NCBI GenBank assembly: GCA_958298945.1
Contig: OY282607.1
Location: 53,111,020-53,175,019, forward strand
Direction of reading: 5' to 3'
Length of the DNA stretch: 64,000 bases
From: Atherix ibis
Lineage: Eukaryota; Arthropoda; Insecta; Diptera; Athericidae
Part shown: one piece after another, positions 43,080-54,459 of the stretch
Numbering within the stretch: the first letter of the stretch is position 1
Layout of the letters: each line of letters opens with the position of its first letter
Program-made: the position numbers and the translations under genes
Notes under the pieces: generated by a model
Databases searched by the model: none
What the model was told of the DNA's origin: nothing
Seen by the model: only the letters and a program-made list of their open reading frames with translations

Positions 43080-44530
43080 TTCTTAAAACTAAAAACTAAA
43101 TTCTAAATTCTATATTTGATGTTGTCCCTTTGGCTTCTTCTTGTAGATCTGGAGATGTTGCTTCAGAGCTTCTTCTGTGTCCTCCAATAGAAGTAACCAT
43201 GACAGATACTTGGAGTTTCTCAAGATCTCCAATAATATGTTTTCCGTTGATTTCACCCATTTGTGCATTATTCCCATTTGCCATACTACAAATGAGGAAA
43301 CGCCTGCCTCCCTGTACAACATGTCGTTTGATATAAACTTTTTTGTCAGTCTAGATCTGCCGAGCCCTGTGGCTTTTCATAAGATCTTCCTTTCCAACCT
43401 GTGCAGTTCCGTTGGTACTGTTGGGGAAATAGATGACCAGGTGGGGAAGTCGCAGCATAAATACGCTCTTATAAATTGCTTATAAATAATGAGTTTGACG
43501 TTCTTACGTACGATTTCTGTGCGATACATTCTCAGAAGCTACAGTATGTGCCGTTGGCTTTTTTAATTTTATCCGTGACAAAGCAGTTGAATTTGAGGTG
43601 CTTGTTAAGATTCAAGCCTAGATACTTAAGATTCTCCACGCGCCTCATTATTATCGAGTCAGCTTTATCTCCAAATTTGCAGTCTACGAATTTCTTCTTC
43701 CCTGACGGCGTGAGTCACAAGCACTCTAACTTTGGAATATTTACTTGAAGACCACATTCCTTATAAATAGTATTCTGTCAGTTTACTGACTAATACCGTC
43801 ATAGCTTCCAATGCTACTTTAGGTCTCATTGATGCACTGTAAACTAGGGTATCGTCGGCGTATAATACCATATGAGTATTTTCGCTTAATTGGACGTTAC
43901 ATATATCTGCAATGTAAAGGTTATATAGCTTAGAACCAATTAATGAGGAGGCTTGGAGTATGCCTGACAATACTCGTACCTCGAAGAACCGCGAGTATAC
44001 GTCTTCACATTTCAGTTTGGCTTTTCTAAAGGCTGGAAAACTGATTATTAGATTAAACAGATATTTAGGAAATTTCATTTTGATGGGTTTGAATACGATA
44101 CCCATGTGCGGTACGCTATCAAATACCTTTTCAATATCTAGCGAACAGAACCATGTTGAATGGTTTTTAATTCGTTCCAATATAACGTCTGTGTGTACCT
44201 TTAAAAGTGCGTAGAAAACATAATTCCAGAATACCTTCCGGGAATTCTGGAATTATGTTTTCTTTCTCGATGAAGAGATTAAGTCTATCTAGGATGAATC
44301 TTTCAAACAATTTTCCTACATTAGAAATCTGCTTCCGTGCAGGAGTTCTGTTTCTTTTGGATGGTTACAATATCTGCAGACTTCCATATCGTAGGGAAGT
44401 ATCCATTATTAATGCAGTAATTGCAAATAAGTGTTAACAATGTTATTTCTTCTTCTGGCAGGCTTTTCGTTACAAAACTGGGTATACCATCCGGACCATG
44501 GGATTTCTTTCTGGATGCCCTCTCAATGTA
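43080..44530 (-). mobile_element. LINE reverse transcriptase fragment (Jockey-superfamily-like)
   Basis: The minus-strand reverse transcriptase begins near 44525 (ASRKKSHGPDGIPSFVTKSL, CINNGYFPTIWKSADIV), continues at 44180-43761 (FCSLDIEKVFDSVPHMG, the catalytic VLYADDTLVYSAS), then 43748-43600 (IPKLECLLTPSGKK, VENLKYLGLNLNKHL). The rest to 43080 is heavily decayed. The first aspartate motif reads SLDIEKVFD, so the catalytic residues are retained. It is not the same family as the three Jockey copies. Confidence 0.85.
44213..44263. repeat. Perfect 20-bp inverted repeat inside LINE
   Basis: Arms 44213-44232 and 44244-44263 are perfectly complementary with an 11-base spacer. It lies within the reverse transcriptase sequence, where the reading frame is lost, so it looks like a fold-back duplication that damaged the element. 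Confidence 0.9.
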
Positions 44531-44628
44531 GGATTTGAAGTCGCTTTTTTTGACGAAACAATGTTTTGCCTTTGTCGGATTGGCAATTTCCGAATATTTC
44601 GCTTTTCATTTTATTATCCGTAATAATT

Positions 44629-45310
44629 CTATTCCCCTTCTTCAGACCTGGGCTGCCTTGAGCGATAGGCAGATGAAGCGACACCAAAACACATGCGAAA
44701 TCTTACTCGCCAGACAAAAAAGACAGTCGTTCCTGCGTCGGATTGTGACAGGCGATGAAAAGTGGATATATTTCGACAATCCTAAACGCAAGAAATCGTG
44801 GGTTGATCCCGGCCAACTATCAACATCTTTCACAAGACAAAATCGCTTCGGACGGAAGACGATGCTGTGCGTTTGGTGGGATCAGCAGGGTATCGTCTAC
44901 TGCCACTGCCCTCCGCTACCACCAACAACTGATCAAATTGCACTGTGTTCTGCGTCAAAAAAAAGGACGGATTATCAACAAAGACATGACAAGTTGATTT
45001 TCCTCCACGACAACGCACCATCTCACACGTCAAGAATGGTCCAAAACTACTTGGACACACTAAACTGGGAGGTGCTACCCCACCCCGCTTATTCAACAGA
45101 CCTGGCCCCTTCCGACTATCATCTGTTTTCGTCGATGGGCCACGCGCTTGCTGAGCAGCACTTCGAATCTTACGAAGACGTCCGAAAATGGCTTGATGAG
45201 TGGTTTGCTTCGAAAGAGAAGGAATTTATTTGACGTGGTATCCACAAATTGCCCGAGAGATGGGAAAAATGTGTAGCTAGCAAGGGCAAGTACTTTGAAT
45301 AAATTTCTTT
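44629..45310 (+). pseudogene. Mariner transposase C-terminal two thirds
   Basis: Plus strand: TWAALSDRQMKRHQNTC, FLRRIVTGDEKWIYFDNPKR, TMLCVWWDQQGIVYC, then a short frameshifted stretch (44895-44975), LIFLHDNAPSHTSRMVQNYL, AYSTDLAPSDYHLFSSMG, and an in-frame stop near 45231 before RGIHKLPERWEKCV and the true end near 45298. All three catalytic Asp residues are visible with 34 residues between the second and third. The N-terminal DNA-binding part and the 5' end are missing. Confidence 0.85.
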
Positions 45311-45590
45311 TTACTTTCAATACGCTTTCATACATTTCCCGGTTAATTGCTTTAATTTCGTTGCATATATTTTCTTCAAATTTTACAATTATCTCCGGTC
45401 GGTTAGCATAGATATAATTCTTTAAATTTCCGCACAGAAATAAATCAGATCCGTTTAAATGCACTATGTGACATAGTGTCGGCCTATTTGAACCACATAT
45501 TATCCAACTGCAATTGATCCAATTTGGGGATGAAAAAACTCTGAATTGTATATAAATAACAGATTGTAGTAGTTGTGTGTGAATTGCCTC
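45310..45590 (-). pseudogene. C-terminal fragment of a Tc1/IS630-type transposase
   Basis: The minus strand reads NGSDLFLCGNLKNYIYANRP, IIVKFEENICNEIKAINREM and YESVLKVKRNLF. This resembles the conserved C-terminus of the DDE_3 family also seen at 15530 and 21150 (DLTPLDFFLWGYVKS.VYA.KP type). It is fused to the mariner N-part that follows upstream on the same strand. Confidence 0.6.
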
Positions 45591-46070
45591 TATATTTTCA
45601 TGAACGGTCGAATTCGATAAATTTAATCTCTCAGCGATCTCACGAGTTGTTATTCGCCGGTTTGTATCAATTAATACCTTTATTGTGTCTTCATCAGCTT
45701 CAACTGGCCTTCCAGAACGTGGTGCATCTTCGAGATCAAAATTACCGGATCGAAATTTTACAAACCAGTTTTGGCACTGGCGCTCACTTAACACATCTTT
45801 TCCATACACATCGGATGATTTTTTTCTTGCTTGAACAGCATTTTTATCTTTTCTATAGTAAAAAAGTAAAATATGCCGAAAATACTGTTTTTACCACTTT
45901 CCAACCAAAAACTACTGTGCAGAATCAATCGAATTTTTTCACAAGCAAGCCTTGCTATGTTAGCTGTCAAAATAGATATGATTATGCGGCTTAGGTGTCA
46001 AGTTGATTATGAAAAAATACAATTAAGTCCTGTGTTGGGAAACAACGAAATTACTTTCTTGACAACCCAA
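45591..46070 (-). mobile_element. 5' half of a mariner (ttgggttgttcggaaag family)
   Basis: The element terminus ttgggttgtcaagaaagtaa ends at 46070, next to TA at 46071-46072. The transposase N-part on the minus strand reads VYGKDVLSERQCQNWFVKFR, FDLEDAPRSGRPVEADEDTI and TTREIAERLNLSNSTVH. It then breaks at about 45590 into unrelated transposase sequence. The family is that of 54460-55396 and 25128-25309. Confidence 0.85.
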
Positions 46071-46199
46071 TACAACGTTAACGTTATCAACTCCTTCATT
46101 CAAATAAGAAGGAACCATTTCTCCAGTAATATTTATATCTTAACAATATTAATGTCCGTCTAACAAAATGTTATTAGATTAAATAATTTGTTGTAAAAA

Positions 46200-46620
46200 T
46201 TAAATTTTTAAATTTAAACTTTATTCTTACAACTGGACTTTTTCTGCATTCTTGGAGACCCAAACAAATGTGATATGAATGGCTTCGATTTCTTTGCCTG
46301 TAAATAGAGTACAAAAGTCGACCATTCTTTTTGAAGATGTGAATTTTTTCATTCCTAATTATTCTGTATTTGTCAAAACTTTAAATTGTCGGTGGAAATA
46401 CGTGTGCATCGAAGTTGACCATGGATGGATTCAGTTTTAAGGTAACAAGGGGCATATTTCCATATTTCTTATTTGCCAATTACTTTATATTCAGATTCGA
46501 CAAACAGTAGAATGTCTGTAACTAAAAAAAACCTCTTATAGTAAACTCTGAATTTTTATCCTTAAATGATATCTTCTTACCGTTTGACTCTTTTTTTAAT
46601 CCAATCTATACAAGGTAATT
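46200..46620 (-). pseudogene. Decayed DUF1091-like gene, B-type
   Basis: Read on the minus strand, a splice acceptor near 46525 leads into TFYCLSNLNIK, then a stop. Further remnants are KKYGNMPLVTLKLNPSMVNF near 46450, SSKRMVDFCTLFTGKEIEAI near 46320 and SKNAEKVQL near 46240. These parallel exon 2 of gene 4 (TFYCFSNMKINQW, NRTVDFCNLLQGKG). An exon 1 remnant with a GT donor lies near 46580-46620. Exon 3 is not recognisable. It is the outermost member of the cluster. Confidence 0.8.
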
Positions 46621-46624
46621 TTAA

Positions 46625-47109
46625 TTGCTGAAATTTTTAAGCACTTTTAAAATTTACGAAAACTATTTTTACTAGAAATTATGTGCGAATCTAACTTTTT
46701 CGAATTATTTACAATATATTGAAAATGCAAGCATGAATGATGACTCACTTCAATATCGGCGCTATTTACTGGACTCACTTTTGGTATTATTCGGTCTGTT
46801 CGGACCATAGTACTATCGATTCTCCATATCAGCCTTATCTATATTTTTTCTAAAAATATTTAAAAATTAGTTATAGGTAGTATACGTATATAACTAGTTT
46901 AAATAAAAGCAGAACTGATATTCAAATATGAAAAATATTAAAATCATCTATTCTACACTTTATCCAAATAACCATAGAATGACCTTTGTTTTCGAAGAGA
47001 AAAATTAGGATTCCCTAATAATATAAGGTGAAAATTACCCAATTATTTGATACGAAAAGAAAGACGGCATTAAGAATGCTTCCAATTATATCAACTACTC
47101 TACATAGCC
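46625..47109. other. AT-rich spacer, no gene seen
   Basis: No exon or transposon is recognised between the decayed DUF1091-like gene and the R1-like element. Confidence 0.35.
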
Positions 47110-49185
47110 AATAAATCATCCTTCCCAAGTCTCCGGACGGGATACGGACTGACCCGTCCTCCTATAGGCCGATATGCTTACTGCCAGTATTCGGGAAGGA
47201 TAACCACTACATAGCCAATAGTGGTTATCCTTCCCAAGTCTCCGGAAGGGATACGGACTGACCCGTCCTCCTATAGGCCGATATGCTTACTGCCAGTATT
47301 CGGTAAGGTCCTCGGGCCGGCTGAATGTGAAGTTGGCAGGCTTTAATGTATCCGGCTCTCAGTATGGAGGTAATTTGACTGAGGACGCCTGGATGCGTGT
47401 AAGACAGTATGTGGATGAGAGTGAGAGTAAATCTCTTCAAGAGTACGTTCAACTGCCTGCAATGGGATCACATTATTGAGCGACTTGAGGAGGTTTCGTG
47501 TGAAGAAGCTGCGGTAGTGTACGGGAACAATGGGAGCGTTGTTCGCCAGATGGTGCGTGGCTGCCCGCAGGGATCTGTAGCTAGCCCCGCCATCTGGAAT
47601 ATGATGATGAATGGTCTCTTCGTGCAGTTGGAGGAGACCGGTTGTGTTGTCGTCGCATATGCGGAAGATCTTCTCCTCTTGATTGGGGTGGGGGGGAGTA
47701 GGTCTGCAGTAGAGGTAGCGGGAAGTCGCTATATGCAGATGGTGTCTGAATGGAGGAACAGAATGGGAGTGAAGGTTTCCGAGAGGAAAACTGTGTGTAT
47801 GTTATTAAAGTGTTTTTTAGAGACAGTCGGGGTTCAATACGCGCGGGAAGTGAAGTACCTTGGATTAAAGATTGGAGAGAGACTGAATTTTCGGCCTCAC
47901 GTGCAACATCTAAGGGGGCGCGTAACCGGTTTGGTTGGCATGCTGGTGCGAGTATTTCGCAAAAAATGGGGACTTTGACCCAGAGTGGTGAAAGTCCTGT
48001 ATAAGAGTGTGTTTGTTCCGTGTGCAATGTATGCATCGCGTGTGTGGGCTGACATTATGCGCCACCAGTATGCAAGGGTGGCCATAAATTCAGTTCAGCA
48101 TTTGACTCTGTATGCGTGTTTGAATGTATGTAGAACCGTTTCAACTGAGGTGATGCAGGTTCTCATGGGAGAAATTCCATGGAACCTGGAGGTGCTTCGT
48201 GGAAGCATCCACTACCGTCTACGGCGGGGCATCCCGCTTACTGGTTGTTCGGTTAGGAATAAAGAGGTTCAGGACATTAGTCCACGCCGGCAGCGTCTCT
48301 CTGAAGAGAATGTATGACATATGGCAACGTCGATGGGATGAGAGTGTGAATGGCAGGTGAACGCACATGTTCATTTAGGATATGTGCTTTGCATCTGCGT
48401 ATGGATTTGAATTTGGTCTGTACCTTGGGTATTTACTCACGGGACACGACAGTATGAATGGGTTCCTGTACAGGCGTGGTCTGGCTGAAGAGGCTAGATG
48501 CCCTTGTGGGGCGGTGGAGGAGAGTACCAAGCATCTTCTCATTGAGTGTGGCCTGTATGGAGATTTGCATGACTTAGGTGCAGGTGGAATCGTGGTGAAT
48601 GATGAGGGTGATGTGTTGGGTGTGAGAGAGAGGTATGAATGCCTTAATAGATTTGCCGTGGCACTTTTTGAGAGGAGATCGGGAATGGTGCATGAATGAG
48701 TATGTGAATGACACGCAAGGTGGCTATAACCGGGTGAAAGACCAAGGTCCTTTCGGGTCTTGGCGAACCAGCGTACCTGAGCTGGTTTAGCGGTGCCTAG
48801 GAATTTACAAGATTCCTTACTGTAGCTCAATGAGCGCACTACAAACCAAGGTACTCTTAAAACAAAAATTGGTACTACGAGAATCGGTACCCGTAGTATC
48901 GGGCACAGTACAGAAACACACTGTGCCCGACAATGGTGAGGCGTCTCAGGCAGCAACGTAGTGGAGGTAACTGGCAAAGTTCATCTTGCAATTATCTCGG
49001 GCACTGTCACTGCTAATGACAGTAGAGGTTTAGATAGTCCTCGCCATCAGCAGATGGGGTAGTCAGCTTGTAACTGATTGCTAACTGCTAACTACCAGTA
49101 ATGGTGGTGCGTTGATTGAGCGTATCTCAATTCCTATAGTCGTTGGGTTTAAGGTTGCAGACAACTAGGTCACGTTAAATAACAA
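47110..49185 (+). mobile_element. 5'-truncated R1-like non-LTR retrotransposon
   Basis: Plus strand. Reverse transcriptase remnants: TEDAWMRVRQYVDESESK near 47387, a deletion and frameshift, then FNCLQWDHIIERLEEVSCEE, VRGCPQGSVASPAIWNMMMN and VVAYAEDLLLLIGV, where the catalytic YADD has become YAED. The thumb and C-terminal region continue to 48300 (VKYLGLKIGERLNF, STEVMQVLMGEIPWNLE). The R1-type C-terminal zinc finger is at 48475-48560 (ARCPCGAVEESTKHLLIECG). The element is markedly GC-richer than its surroundings. 48700-49185 is a probable 3' untranslated region. Stops at 47976 and 48315 interrupt it. Confidence 0.87.
47121..47306. repeat. 79-bp direct repeat flanking a 17-bp inverted repeat
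   Basis: 47121-47199 is repeated at 47228-47306 with few changes (period 107). The spacer forms a stem of 17 perfect pairs (47193-47209 with 47219-47235) around a 9-base loop. It lies at the 5' truncation side of the R1-like copy. Confidence 0.9.
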
Positions 49186-50664
49186 CATATAACTGCACAG
49201 TAACACAAAATTACTTAATACTTACAATATGAAAGTTTTCAAATTAACCACCATATTCAGCAGACTCGAATTCCATCAGAATTAAATATCTTTTCAGCTT
49301 TTAAGAAAAATTAGCGTCTTTGCAGTTTTTAGCAGGCTTTTATGTATAAAATGTCTGAAGACCGAGTTTTCTTTATTGCTGTTTGCATGAAACAATTAGC
49401 GATGGTTGCAGTTCATCTATTATTTTCATTAAATACCTTAAGCAGCGTCAATTGATTATATTTTCATTAACGAGATATTCTAGAAGAATATGCATTATTT
49501 TATGTTGATTTTGTTGAAAAAAACTTAGTTTAATACAAAGCTACAAAACAAGACCCCATTTTGTCCGACTCCTACTGGAGCAACCTGTAGAAATATAAAT
49601 TTGGACTGTACCAGACTCTTAACATGGATTCCATCAAACACGTGAATAAATTTCATTATTACATATCGAAATATATTATTTCATATTATTAAAAACTTGT
49701 AGGAATGCACTTAAGCAGTTTCGATTTAACATTTTCGGCAAATGGTGGGACAGGCACAATACAATATTGAATTTCATAACAAATAGATAAACTTTTATTT
49801 AAAATTGGTATTTATTGCTAAAATTTAAGAAAAAAAACCTCATGTATGTACTTAAATCCATAATTATTCGATAGAAGAAACTCATTTTTCTACTATTTCT
49901 TCATCTCCTTTAATAACACAATTTTATTTACATAAATCTATTAATGTTATTTTCAACAACAAAAAATCTTATAAAAGTGTAAATTGTTATTTTTTAAATT
50001 AAGATTTCAACAAAAAAAACTATAATATAATAATTAAATAAAACGAGCATTTCTTAAACCGTACTATTTTTTTAGTTTTTTTTTTGTTTACAATTCTATA
50101 TACAAAGTATAATTTTATAATTAAATATATATTTTAAAAAATTTTTATTTTTATTTATTTTGTTTCAATCAAAATTATATATACATGTTTATTTAATAAT
50201 CTCCTTGGATTAAATGGTTTTTTACTCATATTCAATAACTAACAATTTGTGAACTTAATCGAGTCAATCTACTTTAGTGATGGTGTAAATATGTATTCAA
50301 ATCTACATGATAGTATCTCTTTGGCATAAATGGAATTAATTTTCGGGCTTATTTTATTATAACCATTACAATTATTATTATTATTATTATTATATTATTA
50401 ATTTTACTATACTATATTTGATTCAATCTCATCTAGTTTATATTTTTAACTCACACCTTGTCGTAAATTACTAATCAGAATTACCGTATATCCTATACCA
50501 TATATTATGTCTAATGTTTTATGCATCTTGCAAGTGATTTGGACTAAAAATATTAAGAGTATTAGATAGTATGACGCCATATACTTTCTGTACATACATG
50601 TTATTATACGGAAAGGGATACAGCTTTAATAAAATATAGTTTTTATACACACATAAGTTAGTTT
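49186..50664. other. AT-rich intergenic stretch, no gene seen
   Basis: Low-complexity AT sequence with an (ATT)n run at about 50373-50400. No exon or transposon is supported. Confidence 0.45.
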
Positions 50665-51043
50665 TCAATACTTTGATGTGATGTGTAAACGTGGCAAATT
50701 TATTTTTGAAGGGTACTCGATAAGTTGACGTGTTTTAGTGATGAAAACTAATAATAAGAAAATTATGGACAAAAGAGCAACTGTATAGTCCGTGAATTTG
50801 AAGATAGGCCAAATCGTGATCCATGGTGTACTACGACAACGTCTGAAGACAAAACACTGCCGCTGTATAAGAGAGTAGATTCGAATGTCCACTGACATTA
50901 ATTCGGCGCCATTCTCTGAAACTAGATAAATAGTACAAATATTTTGTGGTTAATTGATTATTAAAATGGGTATTTATACCCGTAAATGGTGCAGTTGACA
51001 CAACAGCTTCTTTTGCAAGACCATTCAGGCCACCGGGTACCAT
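50665..51043 (-). CDS. Putative small single-pass membrane protein (two exons)
   Basis: Proposed exons 51043-50980 and 50921-50665 give about 106 residues, with a 58-bp GT..AG intron. Exon 1 reads MVPGGLNGLAKEAVVSTAPF. Exon 2 continues in frame: ENGAELMSVDIRIYSLIQRQ, then a basic Cys/Arg patch (FVFRRCRSTPW), a membrane segment YTVALLSIIFLLLVFI near residues 76-92, and ends LHITSKY. Base composition of the exons is clearly less AT-rich than the surroundings, which supports coding. Two acceptors six bases apart (tttcag in tandem) would both keep frame. An in-frame stop lies upstream of the ATG, so this start is the natural one unless further exons splice in. I do not recognise the family; it could also be the C-terminal part of a larger gene. 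Confidence 0.45.
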
Positions 51044-51133
51044 ATACACATATGTGTAGTGTTAGGAAGAACCATTTTGAAGATTGTGTTATTGTTAATG
51101 TTGCAAGAAACGTTTCTTTATGCCGTGATATTA

Positions 51134-51779
51134 CGAGGGTCGTTCAATAAGTCCTTAGAAAATCCGAGAAATTGCGCTCGTAGTGTCGGTGCAGAAACGA
51201 AGAGACAGTCATCACAGTGGATTTTCAAGGGTGAACGGACTCCGAAGAAGGCAAAAACTGTGCCATCGGCCGGCAAGGTGATGACCACGGTCTTTTGGGA
51301 TTCGCAGGGCATCATTTTTATCGACTACTTGGAAAAAGGAAAAACAATAACAGGAGCGTATTACGCGTCGTTATTGCAACGGTTGAGCGAGGAACTCAAA
51401 GAGGAACGCCCCCATCTGAAGAAGAAAAAAATCCTCTTGCATCAGGACAATGCGCGTGTGCACACCTGCGCTGTTTCCATGACCAAAATTGTGGAATTGA
51501 GAATGGAATTGTTGCAGCATCCCGCTTATTCACCATATTTGGCCCCGAGTGACTATTTTCTTTTCCCCAATCTGAATAAATGGCTTGGCGGACGACGGTT
51601 CACTTCCAACGAGGACGTCATTGCTCAAACGGATGAGTATTTTGCAGAACTTCCGAAATCCTATTTTTTGGACGGGATAAAAATTTTGGAAAAACGGTTG
51701 GAAAAGTATATTGAGCTAAAAGGAGATTATGTTAAAAAATAAAAAACAGTTTTTCCAAGGACTTATTGAACGACCCTCG
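51134..51779 (+). mobile_element. Internally deleted mariner (cgagggtcgttcaataag family)
   Basis: A 646-bp element flanked by TA, with inverted ends cgagggtcgttcaataagtc and its complement. The surviving transposase (plus strand) begins after the first catalytic Asp at ETKRQSSQWIFKGERTPKKA. It contains KVMTTVFWDSQGIIFIDYLE, ILLHQDNARVHTC with the second Asp, and PYLAPSDYFLFPNL with the third, ending YIELKGDYVKK near 51742. It resembles irritans/Himar-like mariners. The N-terminal third, including the HTH domains, is deleted, so it is a non-autonomous but well-bounded copy with an open frame. Confidence 0.92.
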
Positions 51780-51781
51780 TA

Positions 51782-54459
51782 TTATTTTTTAAATGGCAAG
51801 TTGACCGAAAAACGTTTTCAATGAATTTCATATCAAAATATTTTTCTGTTTAGAATATTGATTTTTATTTATAAAAGTAATCATAAAATGGTAAAAAGCG
51901 ATAGACATTGGTATTTTACTAACTTAATCAATTATAAGACCACCACATGCTTTAAATTTCTGAACAAGTGATTTTCGCATATTATTCGATTACATTTTAA
52001 AATTTTAACAAAACTTGTAACCAAATCACTTTTTTTTTTTGCTACAGTTAAAAGTTTTTTTAAAAATGTTCAAATCTCTTCAAATATGCGATATTTACTT
52101 TAAGATTTAAAAAAATATTTAAAAGTTGTTAAAAGTGTATTGATCGCAGAAGAGAAACAATTTATCGTATAATTTTAAAAAACCTTAAAAATTGTTAAAA
52201 AGCTTTATTTTTAAAATAGAATGGCAGTATTTAAAACGTTTTAAGGAGATCAGATTAACCAAGTGTAGAATACAATGAAAACCGCTAAAATATAAATCAG
52301 ACGTCACATACCAATCAACGCCCAAATTTATACGTTTACAAGACTTTAGATTAATAGAGAAAATCCGTGGTTTAATGTACTAGAAACATTTGATTATCAT
52401 CGTAAATTTCTGTCACGGTAGTAAAGTGTTATTTTCAAACTACGCCATGCAAAAATTTAAAAAGAAGTGACACAAAGATTACATTCTGCCCTTAAGCCGG
52501 AGAAAGCTTTTCCTCTTATTCCAATAAGAAAATTTCTGCAAAAATTTAACAGACTTTAGCGAGTCTGTTAAGTATACACTTAAAAAAGTAGATCAATCAA
52601 TTTAACTATTGATTAAATACGGCAATACTTATACTCGCAATTCTTTGCTTCTACGATAACTCAAATACACATATGTTAGGCTGACATTTTTCCCGTAATT
52701 GTAAATTTTTTTTTAAATATTCTAATAGATTAATCGGTCTATACGTACATACACGTATATTTCCACAATCTAACTTATTCGGCGAAGTGTTAATAGTGTT
52801 TTATTAGTCATTTTTTGATTATACGACAATTACAATCATACAAAATAAATTATATTATTTAAAGCATCAGCGATTTGTTTGTAGATTAAAATAATGTTAC
52901 GTGTATTATGAGTACATACTTGGTAGAATTGAATTTGTTTTCAATTTATTGTATTAGCTGATCTCTACACTTATAGAGTAATTATTATTTGAATTTTTAT
53001 TATTATTTATGTATTGTTTTATTTTTTTTAATGTAATATTTAGATTGACTATGAAAAGTAGAACAACTTTTAAAAATTTTATTTTTAGCTCTAAGGAGAA
53101 CGTGTAAATAATAATCGATTAAAATATTACTTATAATTTTATAGGATTTGCAACGATAATAATATATCAGTATCTATTTCAACATTTATATATAATCATC
53201 TATGTATATATATATATATACTTATTTACTCATATATATATATATAATTTTTTTTTTTTTAATATTTATTATAATTTCTTTAAGAAAGTTAATATCTTCT
53301 TTCCATCTAAAATACATACCTCTACACGGACAAATATGATTTTATTTTTATTATTTCATCTTTCATCTACATAATTTCAACGAATAGTGCACAATAAAAC
53401 GTTATTAAGGCTTTATATAATAATTTATTTATCCTCTTTTGTATTTATTTTGAAAATTTTATCATAAACAATCTATGATATTATATTTCTATTTCAATTT
53501 AAAAGAATATATTTCTGATTTTTCTGAATACTCGTGAATTTCTAATATTTTTAAGAAAATTTCGAAATATTATTAGTTCTAGTTTGATCCTTATTTTCAA
53601 TTTTATTTTATTTTTTTTACTATTTTTATTACTTTTAATATTCAATTCTATTTTCGTTTTAAGAATTTCAATAATATAAGTCAAATTCTATATTGTGTTA
53701 AAACTATGGAAGGAACAATATCAATTTTTCTTGTAATAAAATTTGTTTTCGATGAAATTTTATATTGAGATGTGCGTATTTAACCGTATTCAATAAATAT
53801 AGAAATAAAAATGTTTATAAAAATACTTCCTGTAGTAATTAAAGGAAAACATAATTTTTGAGATAAAATACAAAATTTGATTTGAAAATATTTTAACTAA
53901 AAGTTTTTAATACAAAATAAAAATAGTACTAATATTCTGTATTGAAAAGAATAAATTTGTGTTTTTTAAAATCAAAATTTCGAATCAATTTTGTATTTTT
54001 TTATCTAAAGAATCAATTTGTATTTTTTTACAAATTGCTCGTTAAGATAATCTTATAACAAAATTCAGATAAAATTCAATGATGCTTTGAAATCTTATAA
54101 TAAAATTCAGATTTCATCGTCGCTAATTTATGCATCCCAGAGGTGGCATTTTTGAAAATTATTTTTCTTTTATATATTCAATGTCACATAACATAAGCCC
54201 TTCCTGAATCTAAAAACAATTGCATTTTAAAACTTCACCTAAATCTGACCATCGAACTTTAGCCTTCTAAGTCTTCATCAAAATCGGATAACATTTACGT
54301 TCTCAGAATTATTCGTTTATAAAATAGGTATTTTAATGTTTAAATTTTTAACTTGAAAGCATATGTTGACTTTTGGTGATATGATCTTAGAGAATTTGAT
54401 TGTGTGTATACACTTTTATTAAATATCAAAACCATCATGTTAAATCCTTTAATATACTA
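51782..54459. other. Long AT-rich intergenic stretch, no gene seen
   Basis: Very AT-rich. (AT)n runs lie at about 53200-53250. A minus-strand Lys/Ile/Asn-only frame at 53499-53684 is compositional noise. No transposon with clear ends was found. Confidence 0.5.

Noticed and set aside
45575..45994. 139-codon plus-strand frame
   Set aside because: Antisense of the mariner N-terminal half and its terminal repeat.
48375..48977. 200-codon minus-strand frame rich in Ser/Pro
   Set aside because: Antisense shadow of the GC-rich R1-like C-terminal region and its 3' untranslated part.
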